Shown one piece after another: positions 34,344-41,264 of a DNA stretch of 64,000 nucleotides. This DNA comes from Variovorax sp. J22G73. Lineage in GTDB: Bacteria > Pseudomonadota > Gammaproteobacteria > Burkholderiales > Burkholderiaceae_C. Each line of letters begins with the position of its first letter. Positions within the stretch are counted from its first letter, which is position 1. Below the pieces are notes generated by a model. It was given only the letters and a program-made list of their open reading frames with translations. It was not told where the DNA came from and did not search any database. A program made the translations under genes and the position numbers. The stretch is taken from the NCBI RefSeq assembly GCF_030317035.1, contig NZ_JASZYK010000004.1, forward strand, positions 558,001 through 622,000. The letters run 5' to 3'.

Positions 34344-34670
34344 TCAGCCCGGCTGATCGATCAACGCCAGCGCATCCGCGATCGACTGGCTGTCTTCCGG
34401 CCGCACCAGCTTGGCAAGCTGCTGGCCGTCGCGCATGAACACCAGCGTGGGCCACAGCCGCACGTTGAACGAGCGGCCCAGCGGACGGCCGCTGCCGTCT
34501 TCCACCTTGATGCGGCGCACGTTGGGGTACTTGGCGAAGGCCTCTTCGATGTTCGGCTGCGCGGCCTTGCAGATGCCGCACCAGTTGGTGCCGAACTCGA
34601 CGACGGCGGGGCCGGTGAGTGCGTCGATGTCAGTGCGTTCGGGTTGCTCGGTCTTGTATTCGGAGGTCAT
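34344..34670 (-). CDS. Thioredoxin-like protein with a WCGIC site
   Basis: A 108-residue thioredoxin fold. The active site reads VVEFGTNWCGICKAAQP, and the cis-proline strand VRLWPTLVFMRDGQQLAKLV is intact. Thioredoxins reduce disulfides in the cytoplasm. The usual WCGPC has Ile in place of Pro, which normally makes the site more oxidising. No signal peptide is present, so it is cytoplasmic. It stands 63 bp from the HAD gene on the same strand, downstream of it, and converges with the AraC-type gene. Confidence 0.85.
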   Translation of the reverse strand: MTSEYKTEQPERTDIDALTGPAVVEFGTNWCGICKAAQPNIEEAFAKYPNVRRIKVEDGSGRPLGRSFNVRLWPTLVFMRDGQQLAKLVRPEDSQSIADALALIDQPG

Positions 34671-34733
34671 GGGGGTGTGGTTCCTCTGCAGGCCTTGCGG
34701 CTCGTCGGTTGAGCCCCTCATTGCATCAGAAAC

Positions 34734-35438
34734 TCAGGCCGGCTGCAGGCCGTACCCCGAAAGCAGCGCGGGCAATTCGGCCATGTCGCTGAACACGCGC
34801 GCCACGCCCACGCTCAGCAGCGGGCCGGGGCCGCTGTGGCCCGATTCGCCGGTGCTATAGCCGAACACCGTGGCGCCCGCGGCCACGCCGGCCATGGCGC
34901 CGGTGACGGTGTCCTCCACGATGGCGCAACGCTTCGGGTCCACGCCCAGCGCCTCGGCGGCGGCCAGGTACACATCGGGGTGCGGCTTGGAGCGCGGCAT
35001 TTCGTGGCCGCTGAAGATGCGGCCCTGGAACAGGTCGAGCAGGCCGACCTTGGCCAGCTGCAGCTCGACCTTGTGGCGGTCGGCGCCCGAGGCGCAGGCG
35101 ATGCGGCCCTTGAGCTTCGCGTGGATTTCTCGAATGGCGGCCGGCGCATGCGCGATGGCGACCAGGTCGCGCTCCAGCGCCTCGTTGCGGCGCGCGCGAA
35201 AGGCCTTGAGCCATTCATCGGTGATCTTGAAGCCGGTCTTCGCTTCGATGAGGGCGGCCTCGTCCTTCACGGCCTTGCCGGTGAAGGTGTTCATCGACTC
35301 CTCGGTGCTCAGGTGCCAGCCGAGCTCGCCGAGCATTTCGGCGAGCACGCGGTTGGTGATGGGTTCCGAATCCACGAGGACGCCGTCGCAGTCGAACAGC
35401 ACGGCGGAGAAGGGAAATGAAGTCATGGGGGTTGGCAT
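34734..35438 (-). CDS. HAD-superfamily hydrolase (phosphoglucomutase/phosphatase-like)
   Basis: A 234-residue HAD enzyme of the beta-phosphoglucomutase-like branch: motif I VLFDCDGVLVDSEPITNRVL, the helical cap, motif II IACASGADRHKV (serine variant), lysine in PRSKPHPDVYLAAAEALGV, and motif IV CAIVEDTVTGAMAGVAAGATVFGY. It hydrolyses or moves a phosphate on a small metabolite. A second in-frame ATG at 35426 (MTSFPF) is an equally good start; neither has a strong ribosome site. The substrate is unknown. Confidence 0.85.
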   Translation of the reverse strand: MPTPMTSFPFSAVLFDCDGVLVDSEPITNRVLAEMLGELGWHLSTEESMNTFTGKAVKDEAALIEAKTGFKITDEWLKAFRARRNEALERDLVAIAHAPAAIREIHAKLKGRIACASGADRHKVELQLAKVGLLDLFQGRIFSGHEMPRSKPHPDVYLAAAEALGVDPKRCAIVEDTVTGAMAGVAAGATVFGYSTGESGHSGPGPLLSVGVARVFSDMAELPALLSGYGLQPA

Positions 35439-35524
35439 TGCTGGGATTGCCTTGATGGTAGCAACCGCCTGTGCAATGCCGCCCCCGAGGGGACAAGGCG
35501 CCCCGCGAAAGCGCGCGGTTCCGC

Positions 35525-36295
35525 TCAGCGCGCGTGCGTCACGCCGCCGTCCACCACCAGCGTCGAGCCCATCACGTAGTCGCCGGCACGCGAGGCCAGG
35601 TAGATGGCCGCGCCCGCCATGTCCTCCGGCACGCCGATGCGCCCGGCCGGAATGCGGTCCTTCACCACGTCGCCGTGGTCGCGGGCGTCCTTGTTCATGT
35701 CGGAGGCGAACGCGCCCGGGGCGATCGCGCTGACCACGATGCGGTCCTGCGCGAGCCGCAGCGCCATGCGGCGCGTAAGCTGGATCAGGCCGGCCTTGCT
35801 GGCGGCATACGAATACGTTTCCTGCGGGTTCACCGAAATGCCGTCGATCGAGGCGATGTTGATCACCTTCGACAGGTGGTCGGTGGCCGCCTTCTTCAGC
35901 ATCGGCGTGAGCGCCTGGGTCAGGAAGAACGGGGTCTTCAGGTTCAGGTCGACCACCTTGTCCCAGCCGCTTTCCGGAAACTCCGCATACGGCGCGCCCC
36001 AGGCGGCGCCGGCGTTGTTCACCAGGATGTCGAGCGAGCCTTCATGCTTGGCATAGGCCTCGACCAGCGCCTGCGCGCCCTCCACCGTCGACACGTCGGC
36101 CGGCAGCGACACGCAGTGGCCGAAGGCCGACAGCTCCTTCGCCGTCTGGTCGCAGGCCGCGGCCTTGCGTGCCGAGATGTACACGCGCGCGCCCTGGGCC
36201 AGGTAGCCCTCGGCGATCATGCGGCCGATGCCGCGCGAGCCGCCGGTGATGAGCGCGGTGCGGCCCTTCAGCGAGAAGAGTTGGGTGGTGTCCAT
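35525..36295 (-). CDS. Short-chain dehydrogenase/reductase
   Basis: A 256-residue classical SDR. It has the TGGSRGIG nucleotide loop at residues 18-25, DILVNNAGAAWG, the catalytic serine in INIASIDGIS, YSYAASKAG with Tyr and Lys, and YVMGSTLVVDGGV at the C-terminus. It oxidises or reduces a hydroxy/keto group with NAD(P). The loop after the nucleotide site (SARKAAACD) suggests NADPH. The wording is near RhlG/FabG-like ketoacyl reductases, but the substrate is not certain. It stands alone, between HAD and pseudouridine-synthase genes. Confidence 0.88.
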   Translation of the reverse strand: MDTTQLFSLKGRTALITGGSRGIGRMIAEGYLAQGARVYISARKAAACDQTAKELSAFGHCVSLPADVSTVEGAQALVEAYAKHEGSLDILVNNAGAAWGAPYAEFPESGWDKVVDLNLKTPFFLTQALTPMLKKAATDHLSKVINIASIDGISVNPQETYSYAASKAGLIQLTRRMALRLAQDRIVVSAIAPGAFASDMNKDARDHGDVVKDRIPAGRIGVPEDMAGAAIYLASRAGDYVMGSTLVVDGGVTHAR

Positions 36296-36343
36296 GGTGC
36301 GGGTGTCTCCTGAATGAAAGATTTTTCAGGAAACGAGCTTAGT

Positions 36344-36363
36344 GCGCGCGGCGCGCCGCGCGC
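36344..36363. repeat. Perfect 20-bp GC palindrome
   Basis: A perfect palindrome made only of G and C (ten bases GCGCGCGGCG and their complement, centre between 36353 and 36354), in the 105-bp gap between the SDR start and the pseudouridine-synthase stop. It could be part of a terminator for the leftward pseudouridine-synthase gene (38-57 bp past its stop) or a protein site; no T-run follows. Confidence 0.5.
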
Positions 36364-36400
36364 GTCACCTCGGTGTCAGCCCCGAGGTCTGCCCTGACGT

Positions 36401-37333
36401 CTACCCCGACGTCTGCGCCGAAGGCAGCGACAGGCTTCGCGGGCTGGTGAAGCTGCGCAGCTCGCCGCTGAGCGGATCGACGAACGACAGCGACCTGGCC
36501 AGCAGCTGCAAGGGCTTTGTGAAATCGTCCGCGCCCTCGGGCAATAGCACCGGGTAGATCGGGTCGTTCACGATGGGCATGCCCAGCGCCTGGCAATGCA
36601 CGCGCAGCTGGTGCTTGCGGCCCGTGACCGGCGAGAGCCTGAGCAGCGCGTGGCCGTCGCGCACCTGCCGCACCTCGATGCGGGTCTCGGAATTGGGCTC
36701 GCCGGGCTCCTCGCGCACGCGCATGAAATGCGCGTCGTCGACCAGCCGGCTGCGGTACACCTCGGGCACCGACGACACGCCCTCCTGCCAGGGCACCACC
36801 GCCTCGTAGTGCTTGTCGATGCGGCGCTCCGGGAACATGGCCTGGTAGGCGCCGCGCGTCGCTTGCCGCACCGAGAACAGCACGAGCCCCGAGGTGCTGC
36901 GGTCGATGCGGTGCATGGGCACCAGGTCGTCGAGCTGCAGCTTGCGTTTCAGCCGCACCAGCAGGCTTTCCTGCAGGTACTTGCCGGTGGGCGTGACGGG
37001 CACGAAGGGCGGCTTGTCGACCACCAGCAGCTCGTCGTCCTGGTGAACGATCTGCTCGTCGAACGGAATGCGCACCTCGTTGTCGAGCGCGCGGTAGTAG
37101 TACACGCGCAGCGGCGACTGGTAGCGGCGCGCCACGGTCACCGGCACGTGGTGCTCGTCGACGACATCGTTCGCCTCGATGCGCGCCAGCCACGCCTCGC
37201 GCGTGATGGCGGGAAAGCGCTCGATCAGGAACTCGGCGATGGTCGGCCACGGCCCGTACGGCAGGCCGACGCAGCTCGGGCCCACGCCGTCGCGCGTGGG
37301 CAGCGGCAGCTGCGGCGGGCGGCGGCGGGTCAT
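36401..37333 (-). CDS. RluA-family pseudouridine synthase
   Basis: A 310-residue RNA-modifying enzyme. The catalytic aspartate lies in MHRIDRSTSGLVLFS near residue 143; it is preceded by LLVVDKPPFVPVTP and followed by SPVTGRKHQLRVHCQALGMPI. The N-terminus (residues 1-70) resembles the extended form found in the group beside RluA/RluC that lacks a clear S4 domain. It turns uridine into pseudouridine in rRNA or tRNA. Its ATG overlaps the stop of the LRR-kinase gene (ATGA), so the two are coupled. The target site is unknown. Confidence 0.9.
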   Translation of the reverse strand: MTRRRPPQLPLPTRDGVGPSCVGLPYGPWPTIAEFLIERFPAITREAWLARIEANDVVDEHHVPVTVARRYQSPLRVYYYRALDNEVRIPFDEQIVHQDDELLVVDKPPFVPVTPTGKYLQESLLVRLKRKLQLDDLVPMHRIDRSTSGLVLFSVRQATRGAYQAMFPERRIDKHYEAVVPWQEGVSSVPEVYRSRLVDDAHFMRVREEPGEPNSETRIEVRQVRDGHALLRLSPVTGRKHQLRVHCQALGMPIVNDPIYPVLLPEGADDFTKPLQLLARSLSFVDPLSGELRSFTSPRSLSLPSAQTSG

Positions 37334-38640
37334 GGCGACGAGGAGGCCTGCTGCAGCAGCGACAGCGCCTCGGCGGCCGAGGGCCGCTTCCGCGCATCGG
37401 GCTGCAGGCAGCGGTCTTTCAGCGCGGCCACCTGGGGGGGCACGGCGTCGGTGCAGCGCTCGAAAAGCTCTTCGAGCAGGCAGCCGAAGGCGCGCATCTC
37501 TAGCGCCTGGAACGTGCGTGCCTGTGCGGCGTCCAACGACGCCGTCATCCAGCCCGCGCCGAAGTCGCCGAGCCGGCCGCCGCGCTGCGCATGCCACAGG
37601 ATGTTGTGCGCATACAGGTCGCCATGAACAATGCCGCGCGCGTGCAGGTGCTGCACGGCCGAGGCGATGTCGCGGGCAATGCGCAAGGCCACGCCGCAGG
37701 TCCACCGCGCGTCGTCCGCATACACGTCGCGCGTGCACGACGCCAGGCTGGGCGGCCCGGCGAGCGTGACGAAGGTGGGGTCGACCAGGCCCATCACCAG
37801 GCCTTCGGTGCGCTCGGGATGGCCGTCGATGCGGCCCTGCGCGGCAATCAGCGTGGGGTGCGGGCCGGCGGCGATGCACGCGGCCATTTCGCTGTGCGGC
37901 CAGCCGTCGCTGGTGACCGCGCCCTTGAACAGCTTGACGGCCACTTGCTGCGCCTTCTTGCCGAGCGAGGCCTGGTGGATCACGCCCGAGGCGCCCTCGC
38001 CGAGCTTCTTGCCGAGCGACAGCTCGGCCCAGTCGACGTGCGGCACCGACTGCGCGGCGATGGCTGCGTCTTCAGCCTGCGTGTCGAACGGGTTGCCAGC
38101 GCAGGCCAGCCACGCGAGCCGCGGCAGCGACGCCAGCCAGGCGGGCAGCGCCTCGAAGCGGTTGGCCGAAATGCGCAGCAGCTCGAGCCGCTCCAGCCCC
38201 GCCATCGATGCCGGCAGCTTGCGCAGCCGGTTGCCCGCGAGCATCAGCTTCTGCATGCGGGTGCAGGCGCCCAGCGAACCAGGCAGCTCTTCGATGTGGT
38301 TGTCGGTGAGGATCAGCCAGCGCAGCGACGCCGGCAGCGAGGCGGCCGGCACGGTGTGGATCTGGTTGGCCTTGAAGCCGACGATGTCCAGCCCCTGGCA
38401 CCGCCCGACGGCCTCGGGCAGCGTGGTGAAGCGGTTGTCGGAGCAGAACAGCACGCGCAGCCTGTGCAGGCGGTGCAGGTCGTCGGGCAGTGTGTCGAGC
38501 GCGTTGCCCGACAGGTTCAGCACCTCGAGCGAGTCGGCAAGGTCGAAGACCTCGCGCGGGAACTCGGTGAGCCCGCAAGAGAGATCGAGTCGTTGTGCGC
38601 CTGCCAGCTGGCCCGCGCGGAGCTGAGCCAGCGTGTTCAT
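37330..38640 (-). CDS. Leucine-rich-repeat protein kinase
   Basis: A 436-residue cytoplasmic protein. Residues 15-190 are about seven leucine-rich repeats (for example LEVLNLSGNALDTLPDDLHRL and MQKLMLAGNRLRKLPASMAGL). Residues 208-430 are a Ser/Thr-type kinase: GEGASGVIHQA glycine loop, VAVKLFKG lysine, catalytic loop GIVHGDLYAHNILW (Asp and Asn kept; HRDLK is changed to HGDLY, so it is a non-RD kinase lacking the usual loop lysine), and DFG in LGDFGAGW. There is no membrane helix or signal. LRRs usually bind proteins, so it may recruit its substrates. It is coupled by ATGA overlap to the pseudouridine synthase; the substrate is unknown. Confidence 0.9.
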   Translation of the reverse strand: MNTLAQLRAGQLAGAQRLDLSCGLTEFPREVFDLADSLEVLNLSGNALDTLPDDLHRLHRLRVLFCSDNRFTTLPEAVGRCQGLDIVGFKANQIHTVPAASLPASLRWLILTDNHIEELPGSLGACTRMQKLMLAGNRLRKLPASMAGLERLELLRISANRFEALPAWLASLPRLAWLACAGNPFDTQAEDAAIAAQSVPHVDWAELSLGKKLGEGASGVIHQASLGKKAQQVAVKLFKGAVTSDGWPHSEMAACIAAGPHPTLIAAQGRIDGHPERTEGLVMGLVDPTFVTLAGPPSLASCTRDVYADDARWTCGVALRIARDIASAVQHLHARGIVHGDLYAHNILWHAQRGGRLGDFGAGWMTASLDAAQARTFQALEMRAFGCLLEELFERCTDAVPPQVAALKDRCLQPDARKRPSAAEALSLLQQASSSP

Positions 38641-38670
38641 GCGGGCGAGTCTAAATGCCCGGCATTTCCC

Positions 38671-39741
38671 TCAGGCGGTGCTCGCCTTGGCGCCGAAGCG
38701 GTAGATGCCGTCCTTGCCCAGCTCGCGCTTCACCTGCCCCGAAAACCACAGCAGGTGCAGGTGGGCCACGGTCTCGCCCATGGCGAAGGTCATCTGGTGC
38801 ACGTCGAGCTGGCGCTTGAACAGGATGGGCAGGCCCTGCGCTCCGGTCAGCGGGCTGGCGAGGCAGGCCTCGAGCAGCTCGGCCAGGCGGTCGCGGTGGT
38901 GCTCCTGCAGCTGTTCGACGCGGCGGTGGATGCCGGTGAAGGGCTTGCCGTGCGACGGCAGGCCCAGCGTGTCGGCCGGCAGCGCCTTGAACTTGTCGAT
39001 GCTGTCCAGGAACAGGCGCAGCGAGTTCGCCTCGGGCTCGCCCGCGTGCACGCTCACGTTGGTGGAAATGCGCGGCAGCATCATGTCGCCGCCCAGCAGC
39101 AGCTTCTGCTCGTCGCAGAACAGCGCGATGTGCTCGGGCGCGTGGCCGTAGCCGACGATGCAGCGCCAGGCGTGGCCGTCGATGGTGACGGTGTCGCCGT
39201 CGAGCATGCGCACGAAGGTGTCGGGCACCGCGGGCACCAGCTCGGCGTAGTAGTTGGTGCGCCCGCGGATCTTGTCCAGCGCCTCGGGGTCGGTCATGCC
39301 GTGCGAGGCGAAGAAGCTCGCCGCCTGCTCGCCGCCCGCGAGCGTGTCGCCGGCGGTGCTGAGCACGCGGGCCACGTGGTAGTCGGTGGAACTGATCCAC
39401 ATCGGCGCCTTCCAGCGCTCGCACAGCCAGTGCGCCAGGCCGATGTGGTCGGGGTGCATGTGGGTGACGATGACGCGCAGAATCGGCAACCCCTGCAGCT
39501 GCGTCTCGAAGATCTGCTCCCACTGGGCGCGCGACTCGGCGTGGTCGATGCAGCAGTCGACCACCGTCCAGCCGGCCACGCCGTCCAGGGTGTCGCGCAG
39601 CAGCCAGAGGTTGATGTGGTCGAGCGCAAAGGGCAGCCGCATGCGGATCCAGCGCACGCCGGGCGCCACCTCCATGGCTTCGCCGGGCTGGGGCAGCGTG
39701 TCGCCCAGGGGGTAGTGGAGTTCGCGTTCGAGGAGGTTCAT
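38671..39741 (-). CDS. MBL-fold metallohydrolase
   Basis: A 356-residue metallo-beta-lactamase-fold hydrolase. It has the metal motif THMHPDHIGLAHWL, the later ligands in GYGHAPEHIALF, LLLGGDMMLPRIS, and GLPSHGKPF; a C-terminal helical domain (LAELLEACL onward to VAHLHLLW) is typical of the group related to LACTB2/hydroxyacyl hydrolases. It probably cleaves a thioester or ester. It is divergent from a MerR regulator, and a 20-bp palindrome lies only 7 bp before its start, with no visible ribosome site; a leaderless or operator-overlapped start is possible. Confidence 0.87.
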   Translation of the reverse strand: MNLLERELHYPLGDTLPQPGEAMEVAPGVRWIRMRLPFALDHINLWLLRDTLDGVAGWTVVDCCIDHAESRAQWEQIFETQLQGLPILRVIVTHMHPDHIGLAHWLCERWKAPMWISSTDYHVARVLSTAGDTLAGGEQAASFFASHGMTDPEALDKIRGRTNYYAELVPAVPDTFVRMLDGDTVTIDGHAWRCIVGYGHAPEHIALFCDEQKLLLGGDMMLPRISTNVSVHAGEPEANSLRLFLDSIDKFKALPADTLGLPSHGKPFTGIHRRVEQLQEHHRDRLAELLEACLASPLTGAQGLPILFKRQLDVHQMTFAMGETVAHLHLLWFSGQVKRELGKDGIYRFGAKASTA

Positions 39742-39748
39742 GTAAGAT

Positions 39749-39768
39749 TGACGTTTACGTAAACGTCA
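39749..39768. promoter_or_regulatory. Perfect 20-bp palindrome, probable MerR operator
   Basis: TGACGTTTAC followed by its exact complement in reverse (GTAAACGTCA). It lies in the 134 bp between the divergent MBL and MerR genes, 7 bp before the MBL start. Its long dyad symmetry is usual for MerR-type sites. It resembles the published operators of LiuR-like MerR regulators of branched-chain acid use, from memory and to be checked. Confidence 0.8.
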
Positions 39769-39875
39769 TGAGTCAAGGGCACCATTGTAGGGATCGCGGC
39801 GCGAATCTGCTGTCGCCCGTGCAACGACCCTTTTTTGCCCTGTTCGGCTCCTTCGTCGTCACCACCCGCCCTGCC

Positions 39876-40358
39876 ATGCCCGCGTCCACCTTCACCATCA
39901 GCCAGCTCGCGAAGGAATTCGACCTCACGACGCGGGCCATCCGCTTCTACGAGGACATGGGCCTGCTCACCCCCGAGCGGGCCGGGCTGCAGCGCGTGTA
40001 CAGCGCGCGCGACCGGGCCCGGCTCACGCTCACGCTGCGCGCCAAGCGCCTGGGCCTGAGCCTGACGGAGGCCAAGGACATCCTGGACATGTACGACAGC
40101 CCGCGCGACACGGTGCCGCAACTGGAAAAATTCCTCGGCGTGCTGGGCGCCCACCGGGCCCAGCTCGAAGCCCAGCTGACCGAGCTGCAGGCCAACCTGG
40201 CGGAAGTGCGCGAACACGAGAAAAAAGGGCGGGCCACGCTGGCCAAGGCCCAGAAGGCAATCAAGGGAAGCAAGACAACAAAGCAGGTCAGGCCGGCCAG
40301 GCCCACCAAGGCCCTCAAGGCCCCCAAGGCCCCCAAGGCGGCGGAAGCCAGCGCCTGA
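39876..40358 (+). CDS. MerR-family regulator (LiuR-like)
   Basis: A 160-residue regulator. The winged helix lies at residues 6-75: TFTISQLAKEFDLTTRAIRFYEDMGLLTPERAG, RVYSARDRARLTLTLRAKRLGLSLTEAKDILDMYD. A dimerisation coiled coil follows (LEKFLGVLGAHRAQLEAQLTELQANL). There are no metal-binding cysteines. The helix wording matches LiuR-type regulators of leucine/isovalerate and fatty-acid genes. The tail (residues 130-160) is Lys/Ala/Pro-rich and probably disordered. It is divergent from the MBL gene; the palindrome between them is its likely site. An upstream ATG at 39768 lies in that palindrome and is not preferred. No clear ribosome site is visible before 39876. Confidence 0.87.
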   Translation: MPASTFTISQLAKEFDLTTRAIRFYEDMGLLTPERAGLQRVYSARDRARLTLTLRAKRLGLSLTEAKDILDMYDSPRDTVPQLEKFLGVLGAHRAQLEAQLTELQANLAEVREHEKKGRATLAKAQKAIKGSKTTKQVRPARPTKALKAPKAPKAAEASA

Positions 40359-40388
40359 ACCACGCGACTCATCGACAATAGAGCCACT

Positions 40389-41180
40389 ATGTCCGACATC
40401 ACCGACAACCTCGACGACCTCTTTGCCCACAACCGTGCGTGGTCCGCGCAAATGGAGCGCGACCGCCCCGGTTTCTTCACCAGCCTGGTCAAGCAGCAGA
40501 CACCGCGCTACATGTGGATCGGCTGCTCCGACAGCCGCGTCCCCGCCAACCAGATCACCGGGCTGGAGCCCGGCGAAGTGTTCGTGCACCGCAACGTCGC
40601 CAACATCGTGGTGCACTCCGACCTCAACGCGCTCTCGGCCATCCAGTTCGCGGTGGAGCACCTGAAGGTCGAGCACATCATGGTGGTGGGCCACTACGGC
40701 TGCGCCGGCGTGAAGGCCGCGCTCAGCGGCAAGCGCATCGGCCTGGCCGACAACTGGATCCGCCACATCCAGGACGTGCGCGACCGCCACCACGTGATGC
40801 TCGAAAGCCTGCCCGACGAAGAAGCCCGCGTCGATGCGCTGTGCGAGCTGAACGTGGCCGAGCAGGTGGTCAACGTGGCCGTCAGCACCGTCATGGTCGA
40901 CGCCTGGGCGCGCGGCCAGAAGGTCAAGATCCACGGCTGGACCTTCGGCGTGCACGACGGCCTGCTGCAGGACCTGGGCCTGAGCGTGGACGGCGCCAAG
41001 CCGCTGGACGGCGTGTACAAGGCCGCGGTGCAGCGCATTCGCTACAAGTGGAGCAAGCCCGGCGAAGTGATCCAGGCACTGACCACGCAAGGCGTGCAGG
41101 TGAACCAAGCCGTGCAGGAGGCGCAGGCCATCGCGCCGCAGCCCGAAGCCGGCGGCACGGGAAGCCCCGCCGCGGCCTGA
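40389..41180 (+). CDS. can: Beta-class carbonic anhydrase
   Basis: A 263-residue enzyme. The zinc ligands are in IGCSDSRVPAN (Cys, and the Asp/Arg dyad) and VVGHYGCAGVKAAL (His and Cys). It hydrates CO2 to bicarbonate. The core is like that of E. coli Can (about 220 residues), with a 40-residue Gln/Ala/Pro-rich C-terminal tail. The bicarbonate could feed carboxylases such as MCC. It follows the MerR gene by 30 bp in the same direction. Confidence 0.93.
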   Translation: MSDITDNLDDLFAHNRAWSAQMERDRPGFFTSLVKQQTPRYMWIGCSDSRVPANQITGLEPGEVFVHRNVANIVVHSDLNALSAIQFAVEHLKVEHIMVVGHYGCAGVKAALSGKRIGLADNWIRHIQDVRDRHHVMLESLPDEEARVDALCELNVAEQVVNVAVSTVMVDAWARGQKVKIHGWTFGVHDGLLQDLGLSVDGAKPLDGVYKAAVQRIRYKWSKPGEVIQALTTQGVQVNQAVQEAQAIAPQPEAGGTGSPAAA

Positions 41181-41203
41181 CGCGGGCCGCGGCAGACCGA
41201 CGC

Positions 41204-41236
41204 AACGGCAATAGAACGGTAATAGAACGGCAATCC
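41204..41236. repeat. Three 11-bp tandem repeats upstream of aceK
   Basis: AACGGCAATAG, AACGGTAATAG and AACGGCAATCC follow one another with no gap, ending 28 bp before the aceK start. Eleven bp is one helical turn, so a protein could bind all copies on one face. The short gap otherwise holds nothing. Confidence 0.7.
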
Positions 41237-41264
41237 AGCGGCGCTTTGCCCCCGTCCCCCGTCC

